A stretch of DNA of 64,000 bases, from positions 353,463,168 to 353,527,167 of the forward strand of contig CM048744.1 in NCBI GenBank assembly GCA_026315105.1, read 5' to 3'. The notes beneath the pieces were generated by a model. It made no database searches and was not told where the DNA came from. It saw nothing but the letters and a program-made list of their open reading frames with translations. Made by a program: the position numbers and the translations under genes. This DNA is from Locusta migratoria. Its lineage: Eukaryota > Arthropoda > Insecta > Orthoptera > Acrididae. Each line of letters opens with the position of its first letter. Within the stretch, counting starts at the first letter, position 1. Of the stretch, positions 24,091 through 35,747 are shown in pieces.

Positions 24091-24285
24091 GCCGCGGCAA
24101 AGTGGCTGAGCACATTGAGGTACTATGTGCTATGCTACGATGCATGAGGTCATTTCCCGTCGGGGGTTCGAATCCCCCTTGGGCATGGATATTTGTGCTG
24201 TCTTTAGTATAAGCAAGTTCATAAGTAGTTTGCAAGTTTAGGGACTGATGGCCTCACAGTTAAGTCCCATAAGCTTTACAAACAT
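24091..24285 (+). mobile_element. tRNA-derived SINE with exact 13-bp target duplication
   Basis: The head is tRNA-like, with an A box near 'aaagtggctgagcac' (about 24100-24113) and a B box 'gggttcgaatccccc' (about 24162-24176). The tail contains 'tagggactgatgg' and 'taagtcccataagc'. The element is flanked by perfect copies of TTGTTAAGGGACA at 24078-24090 and 24286-24298, so its borders are secure. The reverse-strand copy at 41637-41805 shares the body. The sequence matches my memory of the SgSINE family of Schistocerca. SINEs are mobilised by LINE machinery; the partner LINE is not known from this window. Confidence 0.88.
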
Positions 24286-24959
24286 TTGTTAAGGGACATA
24301 AATTGCTTTACAGGTTCGAGGGTGTCTCCTAAGTTATACATGCTGGCAGCTGTTCTTAATTTGAAATCGGGAGTATTTACAATGTCTTCTTTGGTGATGG
24401 AATTTTGGAAAGCTTTGTTTAACAACTCTGCTTTAACAGCACTGCCGTTGGTAGTATCAGGTCAGCCATCGCTAGGCATGTTTCCTGACAACTGATTACC
24501 GCTAATCGTATTTGCATTACCAACTTCAGAGATAGATGATGATTTCTAATTTAGATCTCAACCAGTCACCCTTAACAGAAATAAAACATTGTACATTGTG
24601 TGATGAAGACTGATTATTTTTAAATAACAGGCTTTATTTACAGTGGCTTCATCACAACCTGGACATTCGGATCTTCCCTACCATACCAGCTTCTTTTCTA
24701 ACTTCACAGATGGAAGTTACCCTTATAGCCCATTCTCTGATCCTGAAATTATCCCAGCCTCAACCTAAGGTAATATATTTTCTCACACAGCCCACACCCA
24801 ACATATCCTGCCCCCTCTGTCCTGCATACCTCCCATTTCTTGTATATTCCATACATCCTGATTTGGCTACAATTATCCTTCCCCCATCCTGTCTCATTAC
24901 CGCAGAGCATATAAGTAGAAGAGAAAATGTGCTTACACCTCTAGTTCACCTGTCATGGT

Positions 24960-26580
24960 TTTCAGTTTTCCCCTTCTAAAACACGAGTAATGCATTTCTG
25001 CCTTCGTACTACAGTCCACCCTGACCCAGAACTCTTCTTGGGTACTCAGTGCCTGGACGTTCTGGCATAGCGCCGTTTCTTGGGCCTCCTTTTTGATAAA
25101 AAAAACTGACTTGGCGGAAGCTTTATGCCCTCCGTTTCATAGCTCACTCGTCCTGGGGTGCAGATTGTACAACACTAATTCATATCTACCAAGCTCTGAT
25201 TCAGTCCAGATTAGTTTATGGGTGCCAGGTTTCTGGCTCAGCAGCTCCTTCTGCCCTCAGTTGTTGGGCCCTGTTGATCCTTGTGGCAACCACTTGGCTT
25301 CAGGTGCCTTCCGGACCATCCCTGTTGACAATCTCCTTGCTGAAGCAGGAATCCCCCCTCTTCAGACTAGGCGCCATCAGCTTTTTGTTTCCTATGCTAT
25401 TGCCATTCATCCATTCCCTGGTCATCCCACATATCATGTTCTCTTTGAGGGTGACAGATTTAGAACTCGTGATACTCCCCCTCGGATGGGTTTACCTGCT
25501 GGATTGTGACCCGCTTTCATTTGCAGGGACTTCAACTCCATTCCCTTGACTGTATGCATCGTGCTATACTGCAGCCCCCCCCCCCTCCTCGGCCACAAAT
25601 CCGATTGGATCTCTACCAAGCCCCGAAAGCTTCAATCTCCCCCAAAATCTTCCAGCGTACTTGCAGAATTTCAGGGTGCCACGATTTTTTTCACTGATGG
25701 ATCTAAATTTGCTGGTCATACGTGATATGCATCTACATATTCCATTGGTGTGGAGTGCCATTCTCTGCCAGAATGCTGTGTGCTTACAGCAGACCTGATG
25801 GCTATTAGTAGGGTACTTCATTTTATCTAACAGGTAGCCCTGGATCTTGTTTTAATCTGTTGCTACTCAATGAGCAGCCTGCAGGCCATAGTCCGATGCT
25901 ACTTCTCGCATCCTTTGGTCATTGGTATCCACGATCTCCTTGCTGACCTTCGTCATACCGCATGCTCCGTTGCTTTTCTCTGGGTCCTCAGTCATGTGGG
26001 TATTCTGGGAAATAAACAGGCTGACTAGTTGGCTAGAGTAGCTGTAACTCCCAGCCCCTTTCCCTGGGCTATCCCGGGTGTGGATTTGTGGTTGCAGATG
26101 AGATAGCTACTCATACAGGACTGGAACACCAACTGGCAGGCTACTGCCCCATCTAAAACATTGTGCTGTGTAAAGTCGACCACTGCAGCTTGGGGTTCTT
26201 CCTTACACCCTTCTCGAAGGGAATCCACTGTCTTTTGCTGTCTCCACATATTTCATTCCAGGCTGACCCATGGTTTTATTTTGCATAAGGAGTCTCTCCC
26301 ACATTGTGGTTGTGGGGCCGTACAATCTGTGGCTCATATTTTAGTGGAATGTCCGCCCCTCTTGGCGCTCTGTACCAAATACGGAATTCCAAATTCATTG
26401 CCCTCAGTTTTGGTGGATGATTCATGGATGGCTAACAGAATCCTTGGATTTCTCTGTGAAAGTGGTTTTTACTCTCGGCTAAAAGATTTTATCTCTGACG
26501 CTTTGGAGAGGATGGGTGGGTTTGTGGCCCTCCCTGCGAGCAGCAGGATTTGGAGCTCTCCCCTCCCCACCTGATGACTT
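24960..26580 (+). pseudogene. I-type LINE 3' part: end of RT, RNase H and C-terminal Cys/His region
   Basis: The first part (about 24975-25110) reads KTRVMHFCLRTTVHPDPELF and RRFLGLLFDKK, parallel to VMLFCHHWAVHPDLELYL at 11700 in the upstream copy. An open stretch 25093-25509 includes GAFRTIPVDNLLAEAGIPPL. RNase H motifs follow: FFTDGSKFAG (near 25690), ADLMAISRVLHF and WVLSHVGILGNKQAD (near 25980-26026). The C-terminal part is an open frame to 26574 with CGCGAVQSVAHILVECPP. Multiple stops and shifts make it a relic. It covers what the 7400-11912 copy lacks, so both may be pieces of related elements. Confidence 0.75.
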
Positions 26581-27117
26581 CCATTTATCCTCTTAATTTG
26601 GTTTTAATTTACATTGTTTCCCCTTTTTTTACATTTTAGGCTTTTGCTTCAGGAACATACACTGTTCAACTGTACCCGCTTGTCGTTAATAAATGGGGGT
26701 CCTAGATTGGTCGCGACGTGTCTTGCAGAATTCCACTTTATCTTTTCAAAGTTATTGGGTGACAAGTGGGGGCACTCATTTTTAGTTGGTGGTGGTTTTG
26801 GGGGCAGGGGGTCTAGAGATATGAGATAGGAAATCTTTTTCTGAACTAGGTCTGCCTATTTGTGAAGGCCCTTGTGAGACCAGCATACTGGGAGATGGAG
26901 TCGTGGTTACTGCAGATATGCAGTCTGTGGATGGCCAGGCTGTTTTGTGATGGTTTCCCGGTGTGGAGTAGAATGCAGGCACTGTTGGTGGTTGGTGGGT
27001 TTAATGTAGATAGAGATGATGATGTAGCCATCAGAATGATGTTCTGGGAAAGGCAATGGATGATCAAAAGACAGCACATAAACACAGACCACTCCAAATT
27101 CTTTTATGTATTAATAT

Positions 27118-27465
27118 ATCACCAATCCTCCGCAAAGATGTGGTGACGAGCTGCGACAGGCACATACAAAAGACACACGCATACAACACCATGGCCTTCT
27201 TCAGAAAATAGAACACTCGCACAATCACACAGGCCCACAACACAGTCATACAACCATCACCTCTGGCTGCCGCACTTCGAATTGTTTGTATGACTGTGTT
27301 GTGGGCCTGTGTGATTGCGTGAGTGTTCTGTTTCCTGAAGAAGGCCATGCCCGATAGCTGAAAGTGCTGTATGTGTGTGTCTTTTGTATGTGCCTGTTGC
27401 AGCTCGTCGCCACTGTCCTTACTATATTATTAATTCCAACCTGGACTTCCATTACTATATATTAC
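27118..27465. mobile_element. Fold-back element, family A (palindromic copy)
   Basis: The left side ('gtggtgacgagctgcgacag', 'ccatggccttcttcag', 'cacacaggcccacaacacag') is mirrored on the right ('ctgtgttgtgggcctgtgtg', 'ctgaagaaggccatgcc', 'ctgttgcagctcgtcgccac'). The centre is near 27285. The right flank continues as the outer family end 'aattccaacctggacttcc'. This is the clearest palindrome in the family, about 140 bp per arm. Confidence 0.75.
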
Positions 27466-28134
27466 CAATCCGTATTGACTTAGGCTTTCTCTTGATACAG
27501 ATGCTTAATTTGGTTAAAATAGAATGTAATCGTAAGGTTATTGCATTGAGTTGTTTTCAGTTTCTATTAGTACAGTACTTATTTTAATAGTTTACAATAT
27601 CAGAAGAATAAGTGCATAACGGATGATTCTTGAAACAAACTCCAAGTGGTTGTCTTTGTGAAATCAACAGAGTGCATTATCGTGTAATAGGAATAGATTT
27701 ACTTACATGTAGTTTTTCTTACATTGCTACTAAAAGATTCCAGCTATGACCTTAACATTCTTGGAGAGGATTTTGTTGTGCACAACACAGTTTTGGTATT
27801 ATTAGGCGCAAAATATTATCTTTTGTTATGTCTCAGCCCTGAATTGTTTCCCAGTTTTTTAAGCTAAAGACAATATTGCATAGAAATGCTTTGAGTGAAC
27901 TGAATGAAGGCTTAATGAATTAATTTGTATTGGATTATCTGATATGCTCATACAAAAATTCACCACTACCTTTATAATACTACATTATATTCTATAACAT
28001 TTCAACTGAATCCATACTTTAAACAATACACACATGATTCTATTCTATATTATTGTTCCTTAATTTTCTTACTTTTGTTACATAAAGAAAATTAGCTGAA
28101 AACCTGACATCATACAGGTATTGACTGTATTTGC

Positions 28135-29140
28135 TCGAATATAGGCAGCACTTTTTTTCTCCCAAATTTTGGCTTGCAAAATTGTGGTGCGGCCTATAAC
28201 CTAGAATTCATCCTCCTCCCCACACCCCACCCCCTCTCAACCCCGCTCCCTTTCCCGTAAGTCATTAGCTCCAAAAATTACACGCTCACATTTATTTTGG
28301 TTTCAGAAACTTAATAAAGTTTATAGTCTTCAAACAAAAATGGTACAGTAACTGTTTTGCAGAACTGCATCTACGGTTTTGTGCACGTTCACGGAAACGG
28401 TGTGACAATTCGTGAAAGTTGATGTTTTAATATAAATCAAGTGGTGTCATTCTGTACCACAGCCAGCCATAGCAGACAACTGCTTATAACAAATCTGTGT
28501 GGCCTTAAACAAAAGCGGTACATAATACGCTTACATCCTAAGCACAGAAATGATTTCAATTTGATGTGGTCAATGAAGCTAATCTTCGCGATAAAAGTTT
28601 AGTATGTGTCGCGGGAGTTCTTACTGTGACGTTTACGTTAGTAACGCCTATTGCAAGCGGTGATGGGAGGGATGGTGGAACAACTGATTTGTGTAGCTAA
28701 TGCCGATGTTAAGTTCAAATTCTATATTTTAAAATAACATATTTTACCATGACCAGATTCATTGCTTTCACATTCATTGGGGTTAACTACCACGAAACGA
28801 TTTACATGGAACTTGAGGCTATTTTGCAGCCTTTCAACTGAAATATTTCTGTTGTAACAGCAAAACCACAGTTCCTGTTTTGAATTACGAAGTCAAGCAG
28901 TTCTTTTTCAACATAGGGATATTTACATTTTTGCCTGCGAAATCCACAATGACGCTTCGGAAATTTTAATAGTTTGTCCTCACTTACACACTAGCGACGA
29001 ACTTTTTTCCATCAATGTCAAATTAACGTCCAGCTTCTTGCTTTCTATGTTCCTTTCTGTGACTGGGCATCCTGAAGCTTACATTTGGCGGTGTAACTCT
29101 TACGTTCTTTCCTCACTACCACCTATAAGCCAAAACATTA

Positions 29141-29174
<34 letters not shown>

Positions 29175-29537
29175 CCCAAGTAAACTCCATATTTCCGCAA
29201 TACACGTCTACGCTACACAACACTTCAAACGCCCAGTAACATGACTTAGTTTGTCCTCCCCTTACTTGGAGCGCTGCATGACTATCGGCCTCTGATCAGC
29301 CTGTCGTCTTGCTTTCTTATTCATTGATTTACAGTTGTCCATATTTGTTTTGAATTTGTTGAAAAGTGAACATGATTTCATTAACATTTGTTTCAGATTA
29401 CGAGAAAGTTTGATTACACAAAAATTAATAAATTAAATTAAATAAAAAAACCTGCGGCCTATACTCAAGACTTTTTTTTCTCTTGAATCTCGTGTCAAAA
29501 GCTTATGTGCGGCCTATATTCACACAAATGCGGTATT
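28135..29537. mobile_element. Terminal-inverted-repeat element of about 1.4 kb (non-autonomous)
   Basis: The left end contains TGTATTTGCTCGAATATAGG followed by a poly-T and 'tctccc...'. The right end, reverse-complemented, gives a TACCGCATTTGTGTGAATA start followed by TAGGCCGCACATAAG. A second inner copy of 'gcggcctata' occurs near 29454. Such 'GTATTT-CTCGAATATA-GCCGCAC' ends are common in arthropod DNA transposons. No transposase frame is seen in the 1.4 kb; a short CT/CA tract lies at 29143-29173. The target duplication is unclear. Confidence 0.55.
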
Positions 29538-30349
29538 CCAGACTTCTGTCTCCTCTGTCTTTGTCTATTTCTTCTTCTCCTTTCACTCTGTTCACGTCAT
29601 CCTCTTCCTCTCTCGGCCCATATCTTCATCCCGCTCTCTGTCCATTTACTCATCCTATCTCTGTTCAAGTCTGCCTCCTTAGTTCATCTCACCCTCATCT
29701 CCTCTTTGCCTTTCTTCTTCATCTTTGCAGCTTTTGCAGGGTTGGTGTGGACTACTATGGGATTGCCACTGTTAATTTTAAGGTGTGGCCAGATGCCCTG
29801 ATGCCCTTCCTGTGTCATTTCTTCTTACGCCCCTCTATGAAAAATGACATGTATCATCAACTTTCATGGTGAACAGTAATCGGTGAAAATTTATTGCAAT
29901 GTACCCTCTGCCATGTTCCATATGGTAGCTTGCTGGATGTTAAGTTTCATCATGATTGGAATAAAAAAATGTAGATTTTCAGGGAAGTTCATTAAGTAAA
30001 GTACCCTTTGCCATGCGCTTTGCAAATTGATCTTCCTCTTGTTTTTCAGGTAAAGTGTGCAAAATTTCATTCAGATTGGAGCGAAACTGTGGATTTTGTC
30101 AAAATGAAGTACCTTGTGTCATTAGTGACCTCCTTTTTGCGTTGAAGGTCAAGTATGCAAAATTTTTAATTAAATTGGTACAAAACTGTGGATTTTTTGT
30201 AGTCTGTATGTAAAATTCGTTTCACCATGCACTACCCAAAATTTTATGTAGAGTGACTTTCGTTTTCCAAAGAGTAAGTGTGCGAAATTTCATCAAAAAA
30301 CGTTTGTTGATGTCTGTAAGTAAAATATGATCTGACATGCACCATAAGT

Positions 30350-30490
30350 GTCGTATCTCCTGAACAATGTGTTGTAGCTGGTTCTTACTCCTACAGAAAT
30401 TGGTACCTTTTGTTAAGGAATATTTGCACCAAATTTGGTTGAAATCAGTCCAGTGGGTTAGGGGGAGATGTGCAACATTGTTGCGTGTTA
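30350..30490 (+). repeat. Dispersed repeat, copy 2 of family B
   Basis: Counterpart of 6140-6310 in the opposite orientation. The region 29880-30660 around it carries several similar phrases ('gcaaaatttcat', 'aaactgt(g/a)gatttt'), as if it were a larger repeat with internal subunits. No gene seen. Confidence 0.5.
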
Positions 30491-30847
30491 TAGTAGTTTT
30501 TCTCACATCTCATTGCTTATGACATCATATTTCCTGGAATAAGTGGTTTTACGTGATCCTTATACCCTCGATGTCCTTCCTCTTGGTTGAAGATCTTGTG
30601 TGCAAAATTTCATCATTAAGGTAGGAACAAAACTGTAGATTTGTCTGCATTACAAAAGCACAAACACACCGAAACTTTATAATATCATGAAGAAGAATGA
30701 AAAAATTATTGACAATATATTTTAACTATTTATTGCAGTACTTCTCTACAGACATTATTTTCCATCAGATTTACCAGAGGATATTTGTACATTATAGAAG
30801 GAAACTTTCCCAGTGGGATAAATTTATATAAAAAATAGGAATCTGCT

Positions 30848-30920
30848 AACTTACCTAAAGCACAGGCTTGTAGATAGATACAAATAAAAACACACACGAA
30901 GCCTGTGCTTTAGGTAAGTT
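30848..30920. repeat. Perfect 22-bp inverted repeat (hairpin)
   Basis: The arms 30848-30869 and 30899-30920 are exact reverse complements (AACTTACCTAAAGCACAGGC plus TT). The loop is 29 nt and A-rich. No T-run follows to suggest a terminator, and eukaryotic context makes that unlikely. Confidence 0.85.
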
Positions 30921-31044
30921 ATCCGATTTCTATATATAGGAAATTGCAATGTTTCATACTAAAGTGGTAGTTAAGTACAGATTAATAGTAAATTTCTTGC
31001 ATACTTGTTGCTGTGTAGCAGCACCTTGGTGGAAGAATTAGCCG

Positions 31045-33000
31045 GTACTAACCGTTGCCCAGGGATCGCCCGATTGCAGTGATCACAATCTTCGGGGAGG
31101 CTTCTTCCTTGATTTTGATATTTCGAAGTCTAAAGTAGAGAAGGCATACACACGAACTGTAAAAAAGGAACTGCGCATAAAAAGGTCCCAGCTAGAGCCA
31201 CATTCAGACTATTCACGCGAATTCAGCATTGAGGAAGTTGAGACAGCCTTGAAGATGGTAAAAGTAAATAAAGCTCCTGGTTTTGATGGGGTATCCAGAG
31301 TTTCTGAAAGCTGCCGGCCCAAAAACAAAATTATGGCTCACTGACTTTTTCAATGCGATACTGAGAACTGGAAAACTTCCAAAGCTTTTCAAACAGGCTA
31401 AGATAATTGCCATCTTGAAACCAGGTAAAGATGGAACAGATGCTTCTCACTATCGACCTATATCGCTACTCAGCATGACCTATAAGCTACTTGACTCATC
31501 CTAAATCGCATACAAGAGACAATTGACCAAATCATCCCTGCTGAACAAGGTGGCTTTAGGAAACATCGGAGCTGTTGTGACCAGGTCTTAATGTTGACAA
31601 CATTAGTAGAAACTACGTTCCAACGAGGTCTTAAATCAGCTGCAGTTTTTGTGGACCTCACAGCAGCTTATGACACTGTGTGGAGGGAAGGACTGATGTT
31701 GAAGCTTCTCCAAATCATCCCATGCCAAAAACTTACATTTCTAATGAACAACCTACTCTCGGACAGATGCTTTAAGGTATTCCTGTATGGACAATCTAGC
31801 AGATGGAGGACACTATATAATGGCCTTCCCCAGGGCTCTGTTCTGGCCCCCATCCTATTTAACCTATATATACACGACATGCCAGACACGAACTCCACGA
31901 AAATCCAGTATGTAGATGACCTAGCATTAGTCTTCCAGAGGAACGACCTCAAGCACTGCGAGCAGGTACTGACAAGTGACCTGATTAAATTAAGTGATTA
32001 CTTCCATAAATGGAGACTTCAACCAAACCCAAATAAAACTGAGGTTACTGCATTCCACCTGAATAATAAAGAAGCCCAAAGGAAGCTACATGTGACTTAT
32101 GACGGAATTGAAGTGCGGCATAACTACAATCCGGTACACCTAGGTATCACTCTAGGTTGATCCTTGACATTCAAAGAACAGTGCTTAAAGCTTTCAAAGA
32201 AACTTACCTCAAGATTTAACTTACTTCGTAAGATTGCTGGCAGCAATTGGGGTGCGGACGCCAATACCCTACGCTCTGCTGCGCTCGCTCTTGTGTTTTC
32301 TGCTGGGGAATACTACATGCCAGTGTGGGAAAACAGTGCTCACACAACATAGATTGACGTCCAAATTAATGAAGCCATGAGGATTATCACTGGCACTGTC
32401 AGATATATGCCCATTCAGTGGTTACCTGTCCTGGCTAACATTGCTCCGCAAGATCTGAGGAGGAAAGCAGCTAAGGTGAAATTGATAAAGAATGTCGAGG
32501 TGCACAAGAATTCTCCCTCGTATGATGCTCTAAGGGATCCCCCAGCATGTCATCTGAAATCATGAAAACCTCCCTGGTGTGACACAGAAAGCACCACTTC
32601 CTTCGACGTGACCTCCAAGTGGCAAGAACGCTGGAACGAAAATCCACCGCACAACGGCCACCTCGTGCAAGATCCATCCAAGAAGGTTGAGGGATTCCAT
32701 CTACCACGCCAAACCTGGTCGAGACTGAGCCGCATCAGGACTGGTCAAGGGAGGTGTGCTTACAACATGAAGAAGTGGGGTTTCCTTCCATCTTCTGACT
32801 GTGACTGGGGGGCAGAGGAGCAAACCGTAGGGCACATCGTCAAGCAGTGTCCACTGCGAGCATTTAATGGTGACTTGGAGAGTTTACATCAAGTGACAGA
32901 AAGTGCTCTGGACTGGCTGTTAAATTTGGATATTTCCATTTAATTGTGTGTATATATTCTTGTATACTTGTGAAAACCATACAATAAATAAATAAATAAT
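31045..33000 (+). pseudogene. Jockey/CR1-like LINE, 5'-truncated, RT nearly intact
   Basis: The RT starts with FSIEEVETALKMVKVNKAPG (about 31220-31280), then YPEFLKAAGPKTKLWLTDFF (31286-), SHYRPISLLSMTYKLLD, a stop/shift near 31500, and an open frame 31591-32160. That frame holds motif A VFVDLTAAYDTVW, motif B NGLPQGSVLAPILFNLYI and motif C YVDDLALVF, so the catalytic residues are present. After the TGA at 32158-32160 come SWGADANTLRS..AL, the GTVRYMPIQWLPVL region and a C-terminal Cys/His end (CDWGAEEQTVGHIVKQC) stopping at 32941-32943. The element ends with 'acaataaataaataaataat' (about 32980-32999). At least three nonsense or frame breaks make it inactive. No target duplication was recognised. 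Confidence 0.82.
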
Positions 33001-34211
33001 AGTATATTAGGGATAAGTACTGTGTATCCTTTTTCCTTTGCAGTCATAAGCTAGTAAAAGTATATCAGAGAAATGTCAGCTCTCATATTCCTAGTTGAAA
33101 TATTTGTAAGCGTGGCCAGTGATATGATTTTTTAAGCATGCAATGATTTTGTCTGCTGGTGTTGACATTGTTCAACTTCAGTAGGCCTGGTAAAATAAAT
33201 GCATAAATAAATAAATTAATTAAAATTACATGTCTGAAGGTACTTTCTGTGTGCCCTGTAGGTAAAAACAAATATAATTTTGATTAAGAGGGAATAAAGG
33301 GCTATGCCCCATGTAAGTTTCTTGATCATACTTTGTTTTTGAGTTTTAGCAGCAAGCACATTATACACCTACTAATATATAATGACAATTAAATATGTCA
33401 TGAGGCATTATGATTATATGAGAATGATTTAAAACTACTTCGAAATTTGTTTTACACAAAGTTAGGAAATTTATATGATTTTTGTAAAATATTTGATTCA
33501 AGTTTAATAACAAAAATTATGCAGTCTGTATTAAATTTGTACGAACTTTGAGTTGTAAAAATATTATCTTTTTAATTTCATGTTCTTTGAAATGTCTTCT
33601 GGTTGGAGTAGCAGGCTGTACGTGTCCCAAGACAATTATTTAATTTTTTCGTAATTTTCATTGCTAAGAACTTGACTTCAGCCCACTACTTTCAGAATAA
33701 TACTGAAGCAATAAAACATAAACGAGAGGATAACACGAAAATAAAACTTAGTTTTAAAGAAAAGGCACAGTTTTAACAACACAACACAATATAGTAGATG
33801 TACAAGTAGCTACTGACATCAGTCTGTGTTAAGTGCTTTAGGACAAAGGCTGCAGTACATTGTGATGTCGAACACTGCAGTCGATGTTTCAACTGTTTAC
33901 AGTTTAAACAGGACACACAAAAATTGTGATTAGTGGTTTGAGAAGCATTACTTTCAAAGTAAATGTCCTATGCCACAAGATGAATTACATTAATAGTGAG
34001 AATATGTAATGAAGTTCTTAAATCATGAACTGTTGCATTCTAATTCAAAACTTAACATTTCGAGGATGAGCCACGTAGAAAATTCTGGGAACAGAAGACC
34101 AGCCATTTTTATGCTATTGTAAAAAAAAATCTGTGGTACATTTATGTTTGCTAACCCATGAAGGGTAATACATGTTCAAAAATAACAAGCTTCAAGATTA
34201 GTTTAAAATTG

Positions 34212-34288
34212 TATACCAGAACTGGGATTCAAACCTGGGACATTTGCCTTTTTGGGGCAAGCACTCTACTGTCTGAGCTATCCTGGCA
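34212..34288 (-). repeat. tRNA-like sequence (SINE head), reverse strand
   Basis: The reverse strand reads 'aggatagctcagacagtaga' (A-box region) and later 'cccaggtttgaatcccag' (B box, GGTTTGAATCC). The overall spacing fits a tRNA-derived SINE head. It does not fold cleanly into a full tRNA, so a functional tRNA gene is unlikely. Confidence 0.55.
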
Positions 34289-34654
34289 TGCTTCATGGTT
34301 CGTCCTCACAAATTTACTTTTGCCAGTACCTCACCACCTACTTTTCAGACTTCAGAGATGTTCTCCTGCGGACATTTCCGAAATATTCTCCCGAATCTAT
34401 TTTAACAAATGGCCAAAATTATTTGAGTTTAGCTTTGACAAACATACACTTTATTTGAACTTTTACATTTTTAAACCATTATTTTAATATCACTCACATT
34501 TTCATTATCTTTTAATGTTAAAATATCATCACCTGTCTTGCCATTGTAGTTTGTCCTCTTTTTCAAAGGTTTTTTTTTCCCCTGTACTGGTTTACATAAA
34601 ATCATGTGACAGTGTCAGACCACCATAATTTTTGCAAATATTTCTGAAACAATG

Positions 34655-34825
34655 CGAACGGTTAAGCCATAATTTTAATTTTGAGCTGTCAAAAGGCGAT
34701 TGCAAAGGCCCACTTTTAGAGCTTTTTGGCCCACTTTAGGTTATGGTAGTAACACTAAAAGTGGGCTTTTGCGATCGTCTTTTGACAGCTCGAAATTTAA
34801 ATGAAAATTGCAGCTTAACCATTCA
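34655..34825. repeat. Long imperfect inverted repeat (arms about 65 bp)
   Basis: The left arm starts 'ggttaagccataattttaat' and ends 'aggcccacttttag'; the right arm is its approximate reverse complement, from 'ctaaaagtgggcttttgcga' through 'cttttgacagctc' to 'cagcttaacc'. The loop of about 40 bp contains another 'cccacttta' copy. The flanking family at 34815-35275 continues from the right arm. Confidence 0.75.
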
Positions 34826-35275
34826 TCTGACACAAAAATTGAATAACCAAATTTGGAGAGGAGAAAATTCTCTACAAATTTGCTCTCTTTTGTTTTTTCC
34901 ATACCTTGTATCATTTCAGAGATACTTGCAAAAACAACGGCGATTATGGGATGCCCGTCTGTGCGTAACGTGTTCCCTGTTTTTAAGACAAACTGTTCAA
35001 CCGATCAGCACCAAATTTTACAGAAATAATTGTAGGCCGCCAGAGACCTGAACCTCCCATTTTCAAATTTTTCGGACAAAAAATATGGTAGTAATACCAA
35101 AGATATTTGTAATATAATTGTAATTGCAAATAAACCGTTCATCTGAAGCAAAAATTGAAAAAACGAATTTGTAGAGGAGAAGATTCTCTACAACTTTGTT
35201 CCCTTGTGTTTTTTCATATCTTGTATCGTTTGAGAGAGCTTTGCAAAAATAATGGAGTTTTGACACCCTCCATGG
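34815..35275. repeat. Two-unit direct repeat
   Basis: Unit 1 (from about 34819) and unit 2 (from about 35134) share 'ccattcatctgacacaaaaa' / 'ccgttcatctgaagcaaaaa', then 'ttgaa', 'gaggagaaaattctctac' / 'gaggagaagattctctac', 'tgttttttc', 'cttgtatc' and 'gcaaaaa'. Offset about 315 bp. No coding content. Confidence 0.7.
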
Positions 35276-35535
35276 AATTAACGAAAACCAGCCGTTCACA
35301 GATGTCACGTGACATTCCTCACCCAGAACTCTGGCATACACCATCTTGCATTGCGTATTTGATGATTTTCTTATTGTAACTTACAAATTGTCATTTCAAA
35401 GCAATGGCGCACTGAATAATTAACAAAAACACGCCGTTGATCGTACGATAAATGATAATCTAGTGTATACAAATGCCATATTAGCATCAGTCGACAACGG
35501 CCATCAATAGTATGAGATTAAAGAACGCAACTCCT

Positions 35536-35612
35536 AACCGTTAGCCATAGTGTAGTGGGCAGTGCGTTGGACTGTGACGCTGAAGGTCGGTGGTTCGGAA
35601 CTCGCCAGTACC
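35536..35612 (+). repeat. tRNA-like sequence followed by T run
   Basis: 'ccatagtgtagtgggcagtg' resembles a D-arm/A-box region and 'ggtggttcggaactcgcc' a B-box/T-arm, with a possible 5' GTTAG / 3' CTAAC end pairing. A T run starts at 35619, which could end Pol III transcription. B-box bases differ from consensus (GGTTCGGAAC), and the anticodon stem pairs poorly, so a tRNA pseudogene or SINE head is more likely than a working tRNA. Confidence 0.5.
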
Positions 35613-35746
35613 TAACTTTTTTTTTTTTTTTCCTAAAAGGGGTTTCAGACACTCTTATTAATTAATTTTTTACTATTTAGATTATTATTTTGGTCCAAAA
35701 CTTATAAAACTACTAATCTAAAGTGGGCCTTAACACACATCAGTGC

Positions 35747-35747
<1 letters not shown>

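Noticed and set aside
24091..24180. A true tRNA gene
   Set aside because: Though A and B boxes exist, the sequence belongs to a 195-bp SINE with exact target duplications, and there is a second copy with the same tail.
30848..30920. A transcription terminator
   Set aside because: It lacks a following T run and the context is eukaryotic.
35063..35379. Open frames on both strands near the direct repeat
   Set aside because: They fall within the two-unit repeat and differ between units, so they are not conserved as protein.
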